Below are positions 1-10,612 of a stretch of DNA of 64,000 nucleotides, one piece after another. The stretch is from Gautieria morchelliformis. Lineage: Eukaryota; Basidiomycota; Agaricomycetes; Gomphales; Gomphaceae. The stretch's first letter is position 1. Every line of letters begins with the position of its first letter. The stretch is taken from contig WHVA01000010.1 in assembly GCA_015179125.1 (NCBI GenBank), positions 124,001 through 188,000 of the forward strand, in the 5' to 3' direction. Both the position numbers and the translations under genes were made by a program. The notes under the pieces are model-generated. The model was given only the letters and a program-made list of their open reading frames with translations, was not told the DNA's origin and did not search any database.

Positions 1-1118
1 GCGGAGCTCGCCCTATCTACAGTCATAGAGAAATAACCCGTGGCACTTGACCATGTAACATACAAGGTGTCACGGAAGGGTTGTCTAAGTAGCGACAATC
101 CCTTTGCTGGCGAAGATGCTCCTTCAGAGCCCTTCGCCGTCAGCACAGAAAATGGTTCGAAGGCTAAGGTAACGACGATGAAGTATGGGAACTCACCAGT
201 GATGCCTAAATCCTCTTCCGGCCGAAGATAGAAATATCCAGGAGAAGGCTCAAGACGATGATCACAGCGAGGTCAAGTTTGCACAAGATGGACGACGTAT
301 GATAATTGAACTGGAGAATATACATGCGAATGTAAACTACTTATATTGAATGCTTGTAAGGTATCAGCGAATAGGAAAGAGGCCGTCGTGAGTCAGGGTT
401 GGATAGGGGTGCGCAGTCATGATACTAAGTAGATGGAATAAACATACAATAGAGTGAGGGAAGAGTGCGAACATGAAACGACGGAGAGTAAAGGTGGCGA
501 AGGCACCTATGTACGAAATCATGTCTTGGGGCCTGCATATACACCGCCCTGCACGGGTTCTTCATCTGCTGGGTTGATCCCACATGACCTACGGGTAGAA
601 CATCCCGCGAACACACCCTGCTCATGAACACCAAAAGGGGGTTGGACCGAGAAGCTGATGGAGCTACTGACGAGCCATCATGCCGGGTAGGGATGTCGAT
701 CGTGATTTGATGGTGTGCCTGCTGGCGAATGGCTGTTCAGCGAAATGCGAGGAAGGGCGAACGGAGATGACATAGGGGAGGAGTGGTCGAAGTGGAGGGT
801 GAAGCCGAGCGAACACGGGGGAGGAGTGGCGAAAGGGGAAATGGGGATAACAAGGTCCAGGAAATACACAAGTCATGACAGTCCGATCCTAGGAACACCA
901 TTGAAAGAGGGTTGAGCAGAGGAGGTGATAGGCCCAGCGATGACTGCCAAGTCAGTCCAAGGACGTCGATTGTGCTTTGACGGCATGGCTATGGTAAATG
1001 GTGGGAACAGCGAAGATCGGTTGCCGAACACGGCAAGGGTGATCGGAACGAACACGGAGGTGGAATGAGAAATGGGATAACAGGGCATCTGAGTATGGGA
1101 AATAAACGCGTCATGACA
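1..1118 (-). mobile_element. LTR-A copy, minus orientation, cut by the window edge
   Basis: This is a long terminal repeat of a family labelled A here. Read on the minus strand it starts TGTCATGACGCG at 1118. The same sequence recurs as a solo LTR at 24026-25860, as a plus copy at 3503-4483, and as fragments at 28312-29093 and 29094-29877. The end that would read CTTGACA lies beyond position 1. The copy abuts the truncated 5' LTR-B at 1119, so it probably inserted into that LTR; the partner TSD would be atatg (1119-1123) just outside the window. Short open frames here, such as 40-231, recur in the other LTR-A copies and are repeat sequence rather than genes. Confidence 0.75.
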
Positions 1119-1432
1119 ATATGCTCGCCCCTGACCATTACTCTTGCCCGTATATAAACCCCTTGTATGCATTCCTATTCTTCAGTCTGAAAATCAACTA
1201 TCGTATCCTGTGATCCTTAGCTAGCTTCTAAGTCCTTGCCTCTTAAGCCAAACCTCGCCTCTTATTCGTTCACCTCCGAAGTTGGGACTCGTATGTAGGG
1301 CCAGCACAGCACATAAGCTGAAGCCAAGTCCCACTCTGACCTCCCCATCCAAACCTCGCTCCGTAACCTCGGACCTTACCTTGGGGTTCACTCCCGAGCT
1401 CAGTCAGCCTTATGAGGGATTGTATCGTAACA
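1119..1432 (+). mobile_element. LTR-B, 3' part of a 5' LTR
   Basis: The segment matches the 3' LTR at 2764-3283 and the reverse of the solo LTR at 24130-24685. It holds a TATATAA promoter-like box near 1153 and ends in GTATCGTAACA. Its first part is missing because LTR-A abuts it at 1118. With the downstream LTR-B it encloses only a short gag-type internal region. Confidence 0.75.
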
Positions 1433-1489
1433 GTATTTTCAGACTGCTTACACCCTATGTATTCCTTTCTTCACTATGTCCATGATGAC

Positions 1490-2706
1490 CTGTTCCGGCA
1501 CCCTACAGGGTATCTCAGAACAATGACATTTCTCCGAGGCCCCCAATGATTCACCACCGTCCCCGGGCATACCCCTCGCAGACCCAGCTGAGCCTAGTAA
1601 TAAAGGCAAAGGTAGGGCTAACCCTGGTGACCCTTCAGGTGATCCAGGTGATGGCTCTGGAGGTTCTGACAATGATCGAGACCTTCCAAACCTACCACCG
1701 GAAGACCTCGGTGACCTCGATGACAACGAGCTAATACGTCAAGTGTTCATAAAGCTTGCTAAAGCTCGTGAGCCTGAAGCCAGAGCCAAGGTCAAGGAAC
1801 CAGACACTTATGATGGTACTGACCAGGCCAAGCTTCGTACCTTCTTCCCCCAATGCGTACTCAACTTCAGAGATCACCTCTCTGCTTTCAAGACTGGGGC
1901 ATCAAAGGTACAGTATGCTATCTCTTACTTATCTGGTTCAACTCTCCAGTATTTTGAGCCTGTGATCCTTGGTGAAGTCCAACCCAAGCCAGATTGGCTT
2001 GAGGCTGGGACAGTTTCAAAGCCGAGCTTGAGCTCAACTTTGGCCCCTACGACAATGCAGCCCAAGCCGAGATTGATTTTGAGAAAATTGTTATGAAGGA
2101 GCACCACAAAGCAGCCCAATTATTTATTGACTTCTCCTGAGCTTCAACTCGGACTCAATGGATCCATGCTGCACTCCGACCCTTTGCTTATAATGGCTTG
2201 GCCAAACGAATCAAGGATGACCTACTTCACTTCCCTCGATTCCGCAGCCTCACCAGGCTTAGAAACTTCACGCTGGAATGTGACAGCTGTCTTGGGAGCG
2301 TAAGGAATACGATGCTATGGCCAATGGTCGTAATCCTCAACCTGCACGCTCCACTAATCAGTCCAGCAACAATGCCACTAACAACAATCAGTCTTCCAGT
2401 GGTTCTAACAACAACAAGAACCACAACAAGACCAACAACAACAGCAAAAGATCCAACAACAACACCTCCGCCAACAACACAAGCCAGCCTGACAGCTCGA
2501 GCAAGCTCGGGAAAGATGGTAAACTGCTTCCCGATGAACATCAATGTCTAATTGACCAAGGCCTTTGCCTGCTCTGCAGCACCAAGGGCCACATAGTCAA
2601 TGACTGCCCAAAGAACAAGTCTACCAACAGTAGTGGTTCCAAAGGTCGGGAAATGAAGACCTCTAACGAGGGAACTTCGGCCTCCATTATGGAGGTGAAA
2701 AAATAG
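1490..2706 (+). pseudogene. Broken Ty3/gypsy gag (capsid-nucleocapsid) of the LTR-B element
   Basis: Pieces in several frames together resemble the gag of fungal gypsy elements. A Gly/Asp/Pro-rich leader (about 1550-1740) is followed by a capsid-like part from about 1743 (KEPDTYDGTDQAKLRTFF, then a Tyr/Leu-rich helix region). After a frameshift near 1990 come ELELNFGPYDN and, around 2160-2260, WIHAALRPFAYNGLAKRIKD. An Asn-rich linker (2380-2480) leads to a CCHC zinc knuckle, CLLCSTKGHIVNDC, near 2565-2610. No protease, reverse transcriptase or integrase lies between the two LTRs, so the element is gag-only. Frameshifts and in-frame stops show it is dead. Assignment to gypsy gag rests on the knuckle and its place between LTRs. 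Confidence 0.7.
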
Positions 2707-2763
2707 GTAGCAACCTCAGAACCACATGATCCGAGGATTGCGGTAACCTCACCCATGTGCTAC

Positions 2764-3283
2764 TGTAAGAACCCGGCCTTTGGCTGGTTACTTACCGGTA
2801 CAACCCTTTTCCTGAGCCCGAGCATTGTGATACTCATGCCCGAGTCCTGTGATTCTAAGCTTGAGCCTGAGCTCATCTCTGAGCTTGATTCCATGCCTGA
2901 GTCCCCTTAGTTACCTATCCTGTTCCATCATGCATCATTAGTATATTGACCTCACCCATATTCCCCTATATATGCTCACCCCTGACCATTACTCTTGCCC
3001 ATATATAAACCCCTTGTATGCATTCCTACTCTTCAGTCTGAAAATCAACTATTGTACCCTTTGATCCTTAGCTAGCTTCTAAGTCCTTGCCTCTTAAGCC
3101 AAACCTCGCCTCTTATTCATTCACCTCTGAAGTTGGGACTCATACGTAGGGCTGGTGCAGCACATAAGCTGAAGCCAAGTCCCACTCTGACCTCCCCATC
3201 CAAACCTCACTTCATAACCTCAGACCTTACCTTGGATTTCACTCCCGAGCTCGGTCAGCCTTATGAAGGATTGTATCGTAACA
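2764..3283 (+). mobile_element. LTR-B, 3' LTR of the gag-only element
   Basis: The 520-bp repeat runs from TGTAAGAACCCGG to GTATCGTAACA. It matches 1119-1432 over its 3' half, and the complete reverse copy at 24130-24685 confirms both ends. A TATATAA box lies near 3002. No clear polypurine tract precedes it. Confidence 0.8.
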
Positions 3284-3502
3284 CACTGGGAGAGTTGATG
3301 CACTAGTCGCCATCAGGATTTGAATCATTGGATGAGCCCCATCGTGCCATGCTGTACAGCCTTATAAGCAGGGGACTTGACCACACAGTGAGATAGGGCC
3401 CAGACCTCAGAGATCTCATTGGGGGACCCATTACATCCTTATGTCTTTCCCCCTCACACCAGGACTCTACATCATTGGACTCCGAAGCTAGGAGGGTGGT
3501 AC
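3284..3502. other. Short unassigned segment, possibly the internal 3' end of an LTR-A element
   Basis: No gene is recognised in these 219 bp. The last bases (ggagggtgg, 3491-3499) are purine-rich and abut the TGTCATGACC start of LTR-A, as a polypurine tract would. That makes the segment a candidate for the only surviving internal piece of the LTR-A element. Confidence 0.3.
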
Positions 3503-4483
3503 TGTCATGACCCATTTATTATTGTATCAAGTTGCCCCCATTTTTCCTTTCATCCCTCCATCTCCATGTTCGCTCTGTTCGCCATTCACTGGATTTGCCA
3601 AATGACCATTCACTACTCTCATCATTCGCCAGTAGTCATGCCATCAAAAATGATTGACATCCTCTAACCGGTGTGATGGTTCACCACTGGCCCATCACCT
3701 TCCCGATTCAAGCCCCTTTGGGTGTTCCTATGACTGGCATGCATTTGTGGGATGTCCTACCCGTAGATCATGCAGGATTGACCTGTTAGACCAAGAGGCT
3801 GTGCAGGCTAACATGGATACAGGTCTCAAGCCATGTTTCCATACCTAGGTGCCTTTGTCCGCTTTCATCCCCATTGTTTCATGTTTGCATTTCTCCTTAG
3901 TTCTATTGTATATGTGTTTCATCTATTTGTATCCTGACTGTGCACCCCCTATCCAACCCTGACTCACAACGGTCTCTTTCCTATTTGCTGATAGCATAGC
4001 ATTTGGTATAAGTAGTTCACGTTCACATGTATATTCTGCAGTTCAATTATCATACGTCTATCTTGTGCAAAAGCAGACTACACTGTGACCATTGTTTTAA
4101 GCCCTCTTCTCTAGACTACTACCTTTAACTAGAGTAGAGCTTAGGCACCACTGGTGAGTTTCTATATCTCACCTTCACCACTTTTGTCTTTGAACCCTTG
4201 TCTGTGCTGTTGGCAAAGGGCTCTGAAGGAGTACCTTCGCCGGCGAAAGGATTGTTACTGCTAGGTGACCTTTCCCTGAGACCTTTCAGGTTACATCGTC
4301 AAGTGTCAGGAGCTATTTCACTTCGACTGTAGATCAGGGTGAACTCTGTTCAAGTAGCCCCTTTATTTTGTAATCCTTATTGGTTTTACATATTCACCGA
4401 ACTACATATCCTATCCACAAGCCATTTGGGCATTCACCGTGTTCACTAATATGCGATATTAATGCCCACATCCAATCTTGACA
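3503..4483 (+). mobile_element. LTR-A, plus orientation
   Basis: The repeat starts TGTCATGACC and ends CCAATCTTGACA. It aligns with the inner and right parts of the solo LTR at 24026-25860, but lacks the extra 5' unit that begins TGTCATGACGCG there. Flanks of 5 bp (ggtac and gaggg) do not match, so it is not a simple solo insertion. It may be a 3' LTR or a recombined copy. Confidence 0.7.
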
Positions 4484-4918
4484 GAGGGTTGTGGAGGTTG
4501 CGGAAATAGAGTCAGAGGTGATATGGAAGTGTTGCGGAGGTGGCGGAGATGGTTAGGCAGTATGGTCGTAACAGCACTTCGCCAGCCCTCTGCACCATCA
4601 CATCCCCCATTTTCTGTTCTTCCCTTCCCCAACCACATGGGCACTTCCACAGTTAGCAAGGCATACCAAGCTCTCTTTCTTCTGTGTTATGGGACATGCC
4701 CGCACCCTTTATCGAACTCTGCTTATTTTACTTTACAACTTTTAATCCACATAGGGGAGTTAGTCCAGTTTAGGACCCCCCTGCCTTAGGGCCAATGTTT
4801 TGATATCTCTGCAATGGTCTCTCGGTAACTACCAGACTTGTATTATCGGGCATTAGCCATAGCTCAATGGATACAAAGGTATTTTAATAAAAGAAAAAAA
4901 AAAAAAAAAAAAAAAAAA
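4484..4918 (+). mobile_element. Poly-A-tailed retrosequence, probably a 5'-truncated LINE end or processed copy
   Basis: The segment ends in AATAAAAG followed by an uninterrupted run of about 28 A (4893-4918), directly joined to the coding end of an LTR-E type gypsy at 4919. The arrangement resembles the complete LINE at 46440-53058, but the sequence before the tail does not resemble that LINE's 3' end, so it would be another family or a retrocopied transcript. Its left edge at LTR-A is arbitrary and no reading frame is recognised. Confidence 0.4.
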
Positions 4919-5217
4919 ACACCATCGTGAGCCTGTACCTACATTCACACCAGGTGACAAGGTGTACCTTGATGCAAGTGATATACACACCACCTGTCCA
5001 TTGAAGAAGCTCGCTCATTGGTGACTTGGCCCCTACATTGTTGAATGCCAAGTTGGCTCGCATGCATATTGTCTCTGCCTCCCTAAGTCTCTGAGTCACT
5101 GCCTCCCTGTTTTCCCTGTCATTAAGCTCACTCCTGCACCATGTGATCCCAATCCTGGGTTGGCAACCAGCCACACCACCCCACCCATGGTGATGAGCAC
5201 TGTGAAGTCGAACAAGT
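4919..5217 (+). pseudogene. Fragment of LTR-E type gypsy integrase C-terminus
   Basis: Read in frame this gives PTFTPGDKVYLDASDIHTT, then SLSHCLPVFPVIKLTPAP, close to the same part of the gypsy copies at 53090-53350 and 61010-61260 (minus). It covers the end of integrase up to the start of the chromodomain and contains at least one stop. Many differences from the other copies are C to T or G to A. It ends abruptly where unknown sequence begins. Confidence 0.7.
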
Positions 5218-5638
5218 GTTGGACATCCAAGGAGGCTGCTGAGAGGAAGAAGGTGGAGTACAAGCAGAAAGTGGAGGAAGAACATGTGCAGAAGCCAAAG
5301 CCGAGAAAAAGGTCAACGAAGAACACAAAGAACGTGAGATATCCGATGCCAAGAAGAAATGGCAAGCTGAGGCCAAGCAAAATGCTGATGAGTGTGCAAA
5401 GCTCGATGAAAGCTTGGGCCATGAATGCTGCATTTGCTAGGCAGTGGGCCAGCGCAAGCAAGCTGAAATCTGGGGCAAGCAAACTGCAACCAAAAAAGTG
5501 GGTGAATGTCACATGGGAGGTTTGGAATGAGGAACAGGCCAAGAAGCCTGTCACAGAGGAGGATGGGGATGTCACAGTAAGTTGCCAAGTTGTTCGATTT
5601 ATCAGCTTTACTGACTTGGTTTTAGGAATTTCTGTGTG
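5218..5638 (+). other. Unknown coding-like DNA interrupted by element C1
   Basis: All three plus frames carry long stretches without stops. The frame ending at 5639 is Lys/Arg/Glu-rich, and another reads AEKKVNEEHKEREISDAKKK, which would form a charged coiled coil. Nothing here is recognised as a known family. The sequence is cut by the TSD of element C1 (acaac, 5639-5643) and should continue at 10613. It may be a host exon or an older element; no function is proposed. Confidence 0.3.
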
Positions 5639-5643
5639 ACAAC

Positions 5644-6132
5644 TGTCAGGGGACGCCCTGATTTCCATTTCCAGTTCTGACACCACACCCAGTTCTGACT
5701 CCATTTCCGACTCCGCTTCCAGTCCCGATTCCATCTCCGCCTCCGCTTTCGGAAATGATTCCGCTTCTGGGAGAACTTCCACCAGTTCTGTTTGCCTTGC
5801 CAGTTCCACTCCAATTTCCGACTTCCACTCTTGGAACAGTGTCGGAAATCAAGCGACTCGCGTATTAGGTGGCATCAAGGGTCGATCAAGGGTCAGGGAG
5901 GTCAGGAGGATGCAGGGTTGATGGCGGGTACCAAGTGTTGTCCTGGCTGCGCAGCATAGTATAATATGGGCTCGCTGACATTGGGGGTCCTTAGACTTTT
6001 CTCTTTGGATTTCCCCTTGTCAGGTGAGAATCCCCTCTCTTGTATACTCTGTTCATTTATACATACTTTGGATTTCCCCTTGTCAGTTGTGTGGTAGTGT
6101 GATCTCCACAACCAGCCAGGGTTGCCCTTACA
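5644..6132 (+). repeat. LTR-C, 5' LTR of C1
   Basis: The 489-bp repeat runs from TGTCAGGGGACGCC to GGTTGCCCTTACA. U3 is a TTCC-rich low-complexity stretch, followed by a conserved block with TTTTCTCTTTGGATTTCCCC repeated twice (near 5997 and 6063). The repeat matches 38278-38767, 44030-44519, 21489-21970 and 56901-57300. Confidence 0.92.
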
Positions 6133-6243
6133 GCAGAAAAGTCTCTCCCCTAGGGACCGGCGGTCATACTGCGCGTTGCATTCGCCATAGGTGCGTTCAG
6201 AATCAGAGACAGCGACTCAGAGATCGCAACCTCTTCCGCGCAC

Positions 6244-7326
6244 ATGGTATACGACAGCCCCTCTTCTTACGTTGAGCTCCCAACCCCGGAAATCCCGTCC
6301 CATATTTCCCCTTCTGACATGGATCCGGATGATTGCCTTCGGAATATAGAGGAGGAATTGATGTGGAACCGGATGAAGACCGACGCGATTGAAACAGCCT
6401 TACAAACGATTTTGGCTAAGTTGGATATTCCACAAGGTGGTGGAAATGCAATGCTGGATGAGCCGGCTTTCGGAAAAGCAGAACTGGCGGAAGAGAGGAT
6501 GTCCGCGAAGTTGGCAAAGGTCAAACCCGCAACTCCAGCGGACTTTGACGGAGATCGGGAGAAGGGACGTGCATTCTTCAACACATGCAGCATCTACTTC
6601 GCAATTGTCGGAGACCTCTTTCCGAACGACCAGGCTCAGATTCACTGGGAATTGTCCTTTTTCAAGTCGGATCGCGCAGCCCGTTTTGCAAACAAGGTGA
6701 TCCGACATGAAGCAAAGGGCAAGGGGAACTACTTCTGGGACTGGGACGCCTTCGAGAAAACATTTTCCGACCAGTTCTGCCCAAAAAATGAGCAGCTCAC
6801 AGCCCTTACGAAGCTCGAGGGGACCAGCTGGTACCAGGCCAAGGATCCGGTCGATGACTACATTGACCGCTTCCAGGAGCTCATCGACCTTGCGGAGTAT
6901 GACGACAACAAGACGATTGTCATCAAATTCCGACGAGGACTTGATCCGACACTCCAGAACCAAGTTGCGCTGCTTGGGGATGGAGCTCCGGATTTCGATG
7001 ACCTGGAAGGGTGGTACCAAGCTGTGCGGAGGGTATCCCGAAACAGGGAAGCAAACGAGGCCTTTGTGGAGACAAACTGGAACATGACACGCAGTTCCGC
7101 TCGTCCTACTCCACCCGTGCCAAAACCTGGAAGTGCATTCATTCCCACACGGAAAGTATTTCCGATGGTTGTTCCGCCTGCTCCTATTAGGAACCCTAGC
7201 CCCCCTCCCTCGAAGAGTGGCCCTGCCCCGATGGATGTTGACCGCATGCACGGAAAAGGCCACGGAACCATCACTTGCTTCCAATGCCGACAACCAGGCC
7301 ACTATGCTCGCGAGTGGAGCAGGTAG
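6244..7326 (+). CDS. C1 gag polyprotein with C-terminal truncation
   Basis: The 360-residue open frame is the capsid-nucleocapsid protein of C1. It has an acidic N-terminus, a capsid/retrotrans-gag-like region (about residues 95-250, including FFNTCSIYFAIVGDLFP, FANKVIRHEAKGKGNYFWDW and DPVDDYIDRFQELIDLAEYD), a Pro-rich linker with a PMDVDRM motif, and a CCHC-type knuckle, CFQCRQPGHYARE. The final Cys of the knuckle is lost: in C2 the knuckle continues ECPQAF, but here the frame runs into sequence from just before reverse transcriptase and stops at 7326. The ATG at 6244 is the first in frame; the alternative at 6319 (MDPDD) is conserved in C2, where the 6244 codon is not ATG, so the true start is uncertain. 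Confidence 0.85.
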   Translation: MVYDSPSSYVELPTPEIPSHISPSDMDPDDCLRNIEEELMWNRMKTDAIETALQTILAKLDIPQGGGNAMLDEPAFGKAELAEERMSAKLAKVKPATPADFDGDREKGRAFFNTCSIYFAIVGDLFPNDQAQIHWELSFFKSDRAARFANKVIRHEAKGKGNYFWDWDAFEKTFSDQFCPKNEQLTALTKLEGTSWYQAKDPVDDYIDRFQELIDLAEYDDNKTIVIKFRRGLDPTLQNQVALLGDGAPDFDDLEGWYQAVRRVSRNREANEAFVETNWNMTRSSARPTPPVPKPGSAFIPTRKVFPMVVPPAPIRNPSPPPSKSGPAPMDVDRMHGKGHGTITCFQCRQPGHYAREWSR

Positions 7327-8560
7327 AGCTCGATGCATTCCTTGCGGCAAACCTCTGTACAGGGAGGATCCGCCCCTCCAAGTCACCCATGGCATCTCCG
7401 GTGTTCTTCATCAAGAAGAAGGACGGCTCGCTCAGACTTGTGCAGGATTACCGGGCCTTGAATGCGATCACGATCAAGAATCGGTACCCCATTCCACTCA
7501 TTTCTGAACTAATCACACAACTCCGCGGGGCAAGGTACTTCACTAAGCTGGATGTCCGCTGGGGCTTCAATAATGTTCAGATCCGAGGGGGAGATGAGTG
7601 GAAGGCCGCATTCCGCACCAACCGAGGACTCTTTGAGCCACAGGTCATGTTCTTCGGCCTCACCAACAGTCCCGCTACATTCCAGACGATGATGAATGAC
7701 ATTTTCCATGACATGATAGCAGAAGGGGTTGTCTGCGTCTACCTCGATGACATCCTCATCTTCACAAAAACAATGTCGGAACATCAGGAAGTCGTGTGGA
7801 GAGTGCTGGAACGGCTCTGGGAGTACAACCTGTGTCTCAAGCCGGAAAAGTGCGAATTTGAGCGGACGCGGATAGAGTATCTTGGGGTGATTGTGTCGGA
7901 AGGAAAGGTGGAAATGGACCCAGTCAAAGTTTCCGGTGTATCGGATTGGCCTGTGCCACGGAACAAGAAAGAGGTCCAGTCCTTCATTGGGTTTGTCAAT
8001 TTCTACCGGCGGTTCATCAAGGACTTCTCCTGCCACGCTCGTGCCCTCTTCGACCTCACCAAGAAGGAGGTTGGATGGCAGTGGGGAGAGCCGGAACAGG
8101 CCTCCTTTGACAAACTCAAGGAGCTGATCACTTCTGCCCCGGTCCTGATCTCTCCCGATGACTCTCGCCCTTATCGAGTCGAGGCGGATTCTTCCGACAC
8201 AGCTACCGGAGCGGTCTTGTCGCAACAGTCATCGGAAGATGATGGGGGATGGCATCCGATTGCCTTCTTCTCTAAAAGCCTTAGTCCGGTCAAGCGGAAC
8301 TATGAGATCCACGACAAGGAGATGCTGGCAATCATCTAAGCGCTGGAGGAGTGGTGACACTTCCTCGAGGGTGCTCTATGCCCGTTTGAGATCTGGACAG
8401 ACCACAAGAACCTCAAGTATTTCCGCACATCTAAGAAGTTGAACCGACGACAAGCATGGTGGTCCCTACACCTGTCCCGGTTCGACTTCATGCTCCACCA
8501 CCTCCCCGGCCGCACCATGGGCAAGCCCGATGCCCTATCCCGTCGTGCGGATCATGGAAG
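7319..8560 (+). pseudogene. C1 reverse transcriptase and RNase H
   Basis: The frame continues the deleted polyprotein: GRIRPSKSPMASPVFFIKKK leads into reverse transcriptase with [49 protein letters not shown] and the catalytic [11 protein letters not shown] (YxDD box, near 7740). RNase H follows, with VEADSSDTATGAVLSQ near 8178 and DKEMLAII. Stops at 8337 (TAA, where C2 has CGA) and 8356 (TGA, also CGA in C2) break it; reading resumes with FEIWTDHKNLKYFRTSKKLN. The enzyme would copy element RNA into DNA inside virus-like particles. The upstream protease is missing. Confidence 0.85.
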
Positions 8561-10180
8561 CGGAAGTGGAGACAACGTGGATATGACACTGCTCCGCCCT
8601 AGTCTCTTTGCAATCCGTGCCCTAGAGGGAGTGACTGCATTTGGGGCGGAAGCGGAAATGCTCTGGGACATCCGGAGGCAGTACCGGAGTGGAGAGAAGG
8701 AGGAGTCGGTGGTGAACGCAGTGGAGGAACTTCGGAAAGGGCACTCGCGGTCTGTACAGGCAGCGGAATGGTCGGAACGTGATGGGCTGCTCCACTTCAG
8801 AGGCAAGGTCTATGTTCCAGGTGGGGTGGACCTCCACCGCCACCTCGTGTCCCAGCACCATGACACACGGGTCGCTGGGCATGCTGGCAGGTGGAAGACG
8901 CTGGAGTTGGTGGCTCGGAATTACTGGTGGCCTCAGATGTCCCGCTACATTGGACAGTACGTGAAGACATGTGACCTTTGTCTCCGAACCAAAGCGCAAC
9001 GACATCCGCCCGTCGGAGAACTTGATCCGCTCCTGAATCCCGAATCCCGCTGGGACACCATCAGTGTCGACTTCATCGTTGAACTCCCAGAGCCTCATGG
9101 CTACGACGCGATCATGAACATTGTGGATTCGGTAAGCAAGGTGTCCCACTTCCTTCTGATGCACACGACGATCACAGCCCTCGGAGCGGCACGCCTGTTC
9201 CTTGCACATGTCTGGAAGTTGCATGGACTCCTGAAGCAAGCTGTTTCCGACTGAGGTCCGCAGTTTGTTGCGGAACTGACTCGGGAGCTCTACCGCCTGC
9301 TCGGCATAAAGCTGGCTACCACCACAGCATACCATCCGCAGGGTGACGGACAGACAGAACGGGTCAATCAGGAGTTGGAGCAATATCTCCGCCTCTTTGT
9401 CAATGAGAGGCAGGATGGCTGGGATGAGTTACTTCCACTGGCGGAATTCCAATACAACAACCATGTACATTCCGCCACACAACAGACTCCCTTCATGCTT
9501 GACTCCGGACGACACCCGCGGATGGGCTTCGAACCACACCAGGCTGAGTCCCGACTCGAGACGGTCAATGAGTTCCGAGACCGCATGGACTCCACCCTTT
9601 CGGAAGCCAAGTCGGCCCTTGCGAAGGCCAAGGATGACATGGCAAGGTACTACAACCAACGCCAGGTTCCTGCCCTGGAGTACCAAGTCGGAGACAAGGT
9701 GTATCTAGATGCAAGTGACATCCGCACCACACGCCCTTCGCAGAAGCTTGCCCACCGCTATCTGGGGCCCGATGCGGAGGGTTGGACGGAATGCATACCG
9801 CTTCCGACTTCCGATGTCCATGTCCCGCCTCCACCCTGTCTTCAATGTGGTGAAGTTACTCCCTACGCTTGAGGACCCAATTCCAGGTCGGAAGGCTCGT
9901 CCGCCACCTCCACCGGAAATTGTAGATGGGGAAGAGCACTATGTGGTGGAATGGATCCTGGACAGCCGGTTTGTGCGAGGACGACTCCAATTCCTCATGA
10001 AATGGGAAGGGTATGGGTATGAGGAGAATTCATGGGTCCTGGAGCAAGATGTTTCCGCTCCAGAAAAACTCCGTGAGTTCTATAGGACACACCCCGGTGC
10101 CCCTCGCCGAATCTGCTCGCTGGCATTTCAATCCCTCATGTCCCGTGCTTCGAGGACGCAGCATGCTAGAGGGGGGGTGA
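8561..10180 (+). pseudogene. C1 integrase with chromodomain
   Basis: An H2C2 zinc-binding part (HHDTRVAGHAGRWKTLEL, then CDLCLRTKAQ, 8860-9000) precedes the DDE core: first Asp in TISVDFIVELP, second in VSD before a stop at 9252 (TGA, CGA in C2), and Glu in [13 protein letters not shown]. An 8-bp deletion near 9770 shifts the frame. After it come RLHPVFNVVKLLP and a chromodomain (about 9940-10090: VVEWILDSRFVRGRLQFLMK, then WEGYGYEENSW). The chromodomain marks the chromovirus branch and would guide insertion to modified chromatin. The frame runs on past the polypurine tract into the 3' LTR (see findings). Confidence 0.85.
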
Positions 10181-10607
10181 TGTCAGGGGACGCCCTGATT
10201 TCCATTTCCAGTTCCGACACCACACCCAGTTCCGACACCATTTCCAACTCCGCTTCCAGTCCCGATTCCATCTCCATCTCCGCTTTAGGAAATGATTCCG
10301 CTTCTGGGAGAACTTCCACCAGTTCTGTTCGACTTGCCAGTTCCACTCCAATTTCCGACTTCCACTCTCGGAACAGTGTCAGAAATCAAGCGACTTGCAT
10401 AATAGGTGGCATCAAGGGTCGATCAAGGGTCAGGGAGGTCAGGAGGATGCAGGGTTGATGGCGGGTGCCAAGTGTTGTCTCTGGCTGCGCAGCGTAGTAT
10501 AATACGGGCTCGCTGACATTGGGGGTCCTTAGACTTTTCTCTTTGGATTTCCCCTTGTCAGTTGTGTGGTAGTGTGATCTCCACAACCAGCCAGGGTTGC
10601 CCTTACA
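10181..10607 (+). repeat. LTR-C, 3' LTR of C1
   Basis: The 427-bp LTR starts TGTCAGGGGACGCC right after a polypurine tract (gaggggggg, near 10169-10177) and ends in CCCTTACA. It is shorter than the 5' LTR because one of two repeated GGATTTCCCCTTGTCAG blocks and the DNA between them is missing, as expected from slippage or recombination between the repeats. Confidence 0.92.
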
Positions 10608-10612
10608 ACAAC

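Larger units (their letters stand above)
5644..10607 (+). mobile_element. Element C1: Ty3/gypsy chromovirus-type retrotransposon with both LTRs, protease deleted
   Basis: The 4964-bp element has LTRs at 5644-6132 and 10181-10607 and a perfect 5-bp TSD, acaac, at 5639-5643 and 10608-10612. Internal order is gag, reverse transcriptase, RNase H, integrase, chromodomain. Against element C2 (38278-44519) it lacks about 1.2 kb between the gag zinc knuckle and reverse transcriptase, which removes the whole protease, and about 63 bp of the 3' LTR. Stops and an 8-bp deletion in pol make it non-autonomous. The matching TSD and similar LTRs argue for a fairly recent insertion. Confidence 0.93.

Noticed and set aside
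40..231. Open frame with a protein-like sequence repeated at 25464-25685 and 28311-28458
   Set aside because: It recurs in every LTR-A copy in both orientations and begins with GTG; it is repeat sequence, not a gene.
4855..4880. TAGCTCAATGGATA resembling a tRNA A box (possible SINE)
   Set aside because: No B box and no cloverleaf could be found nearby.
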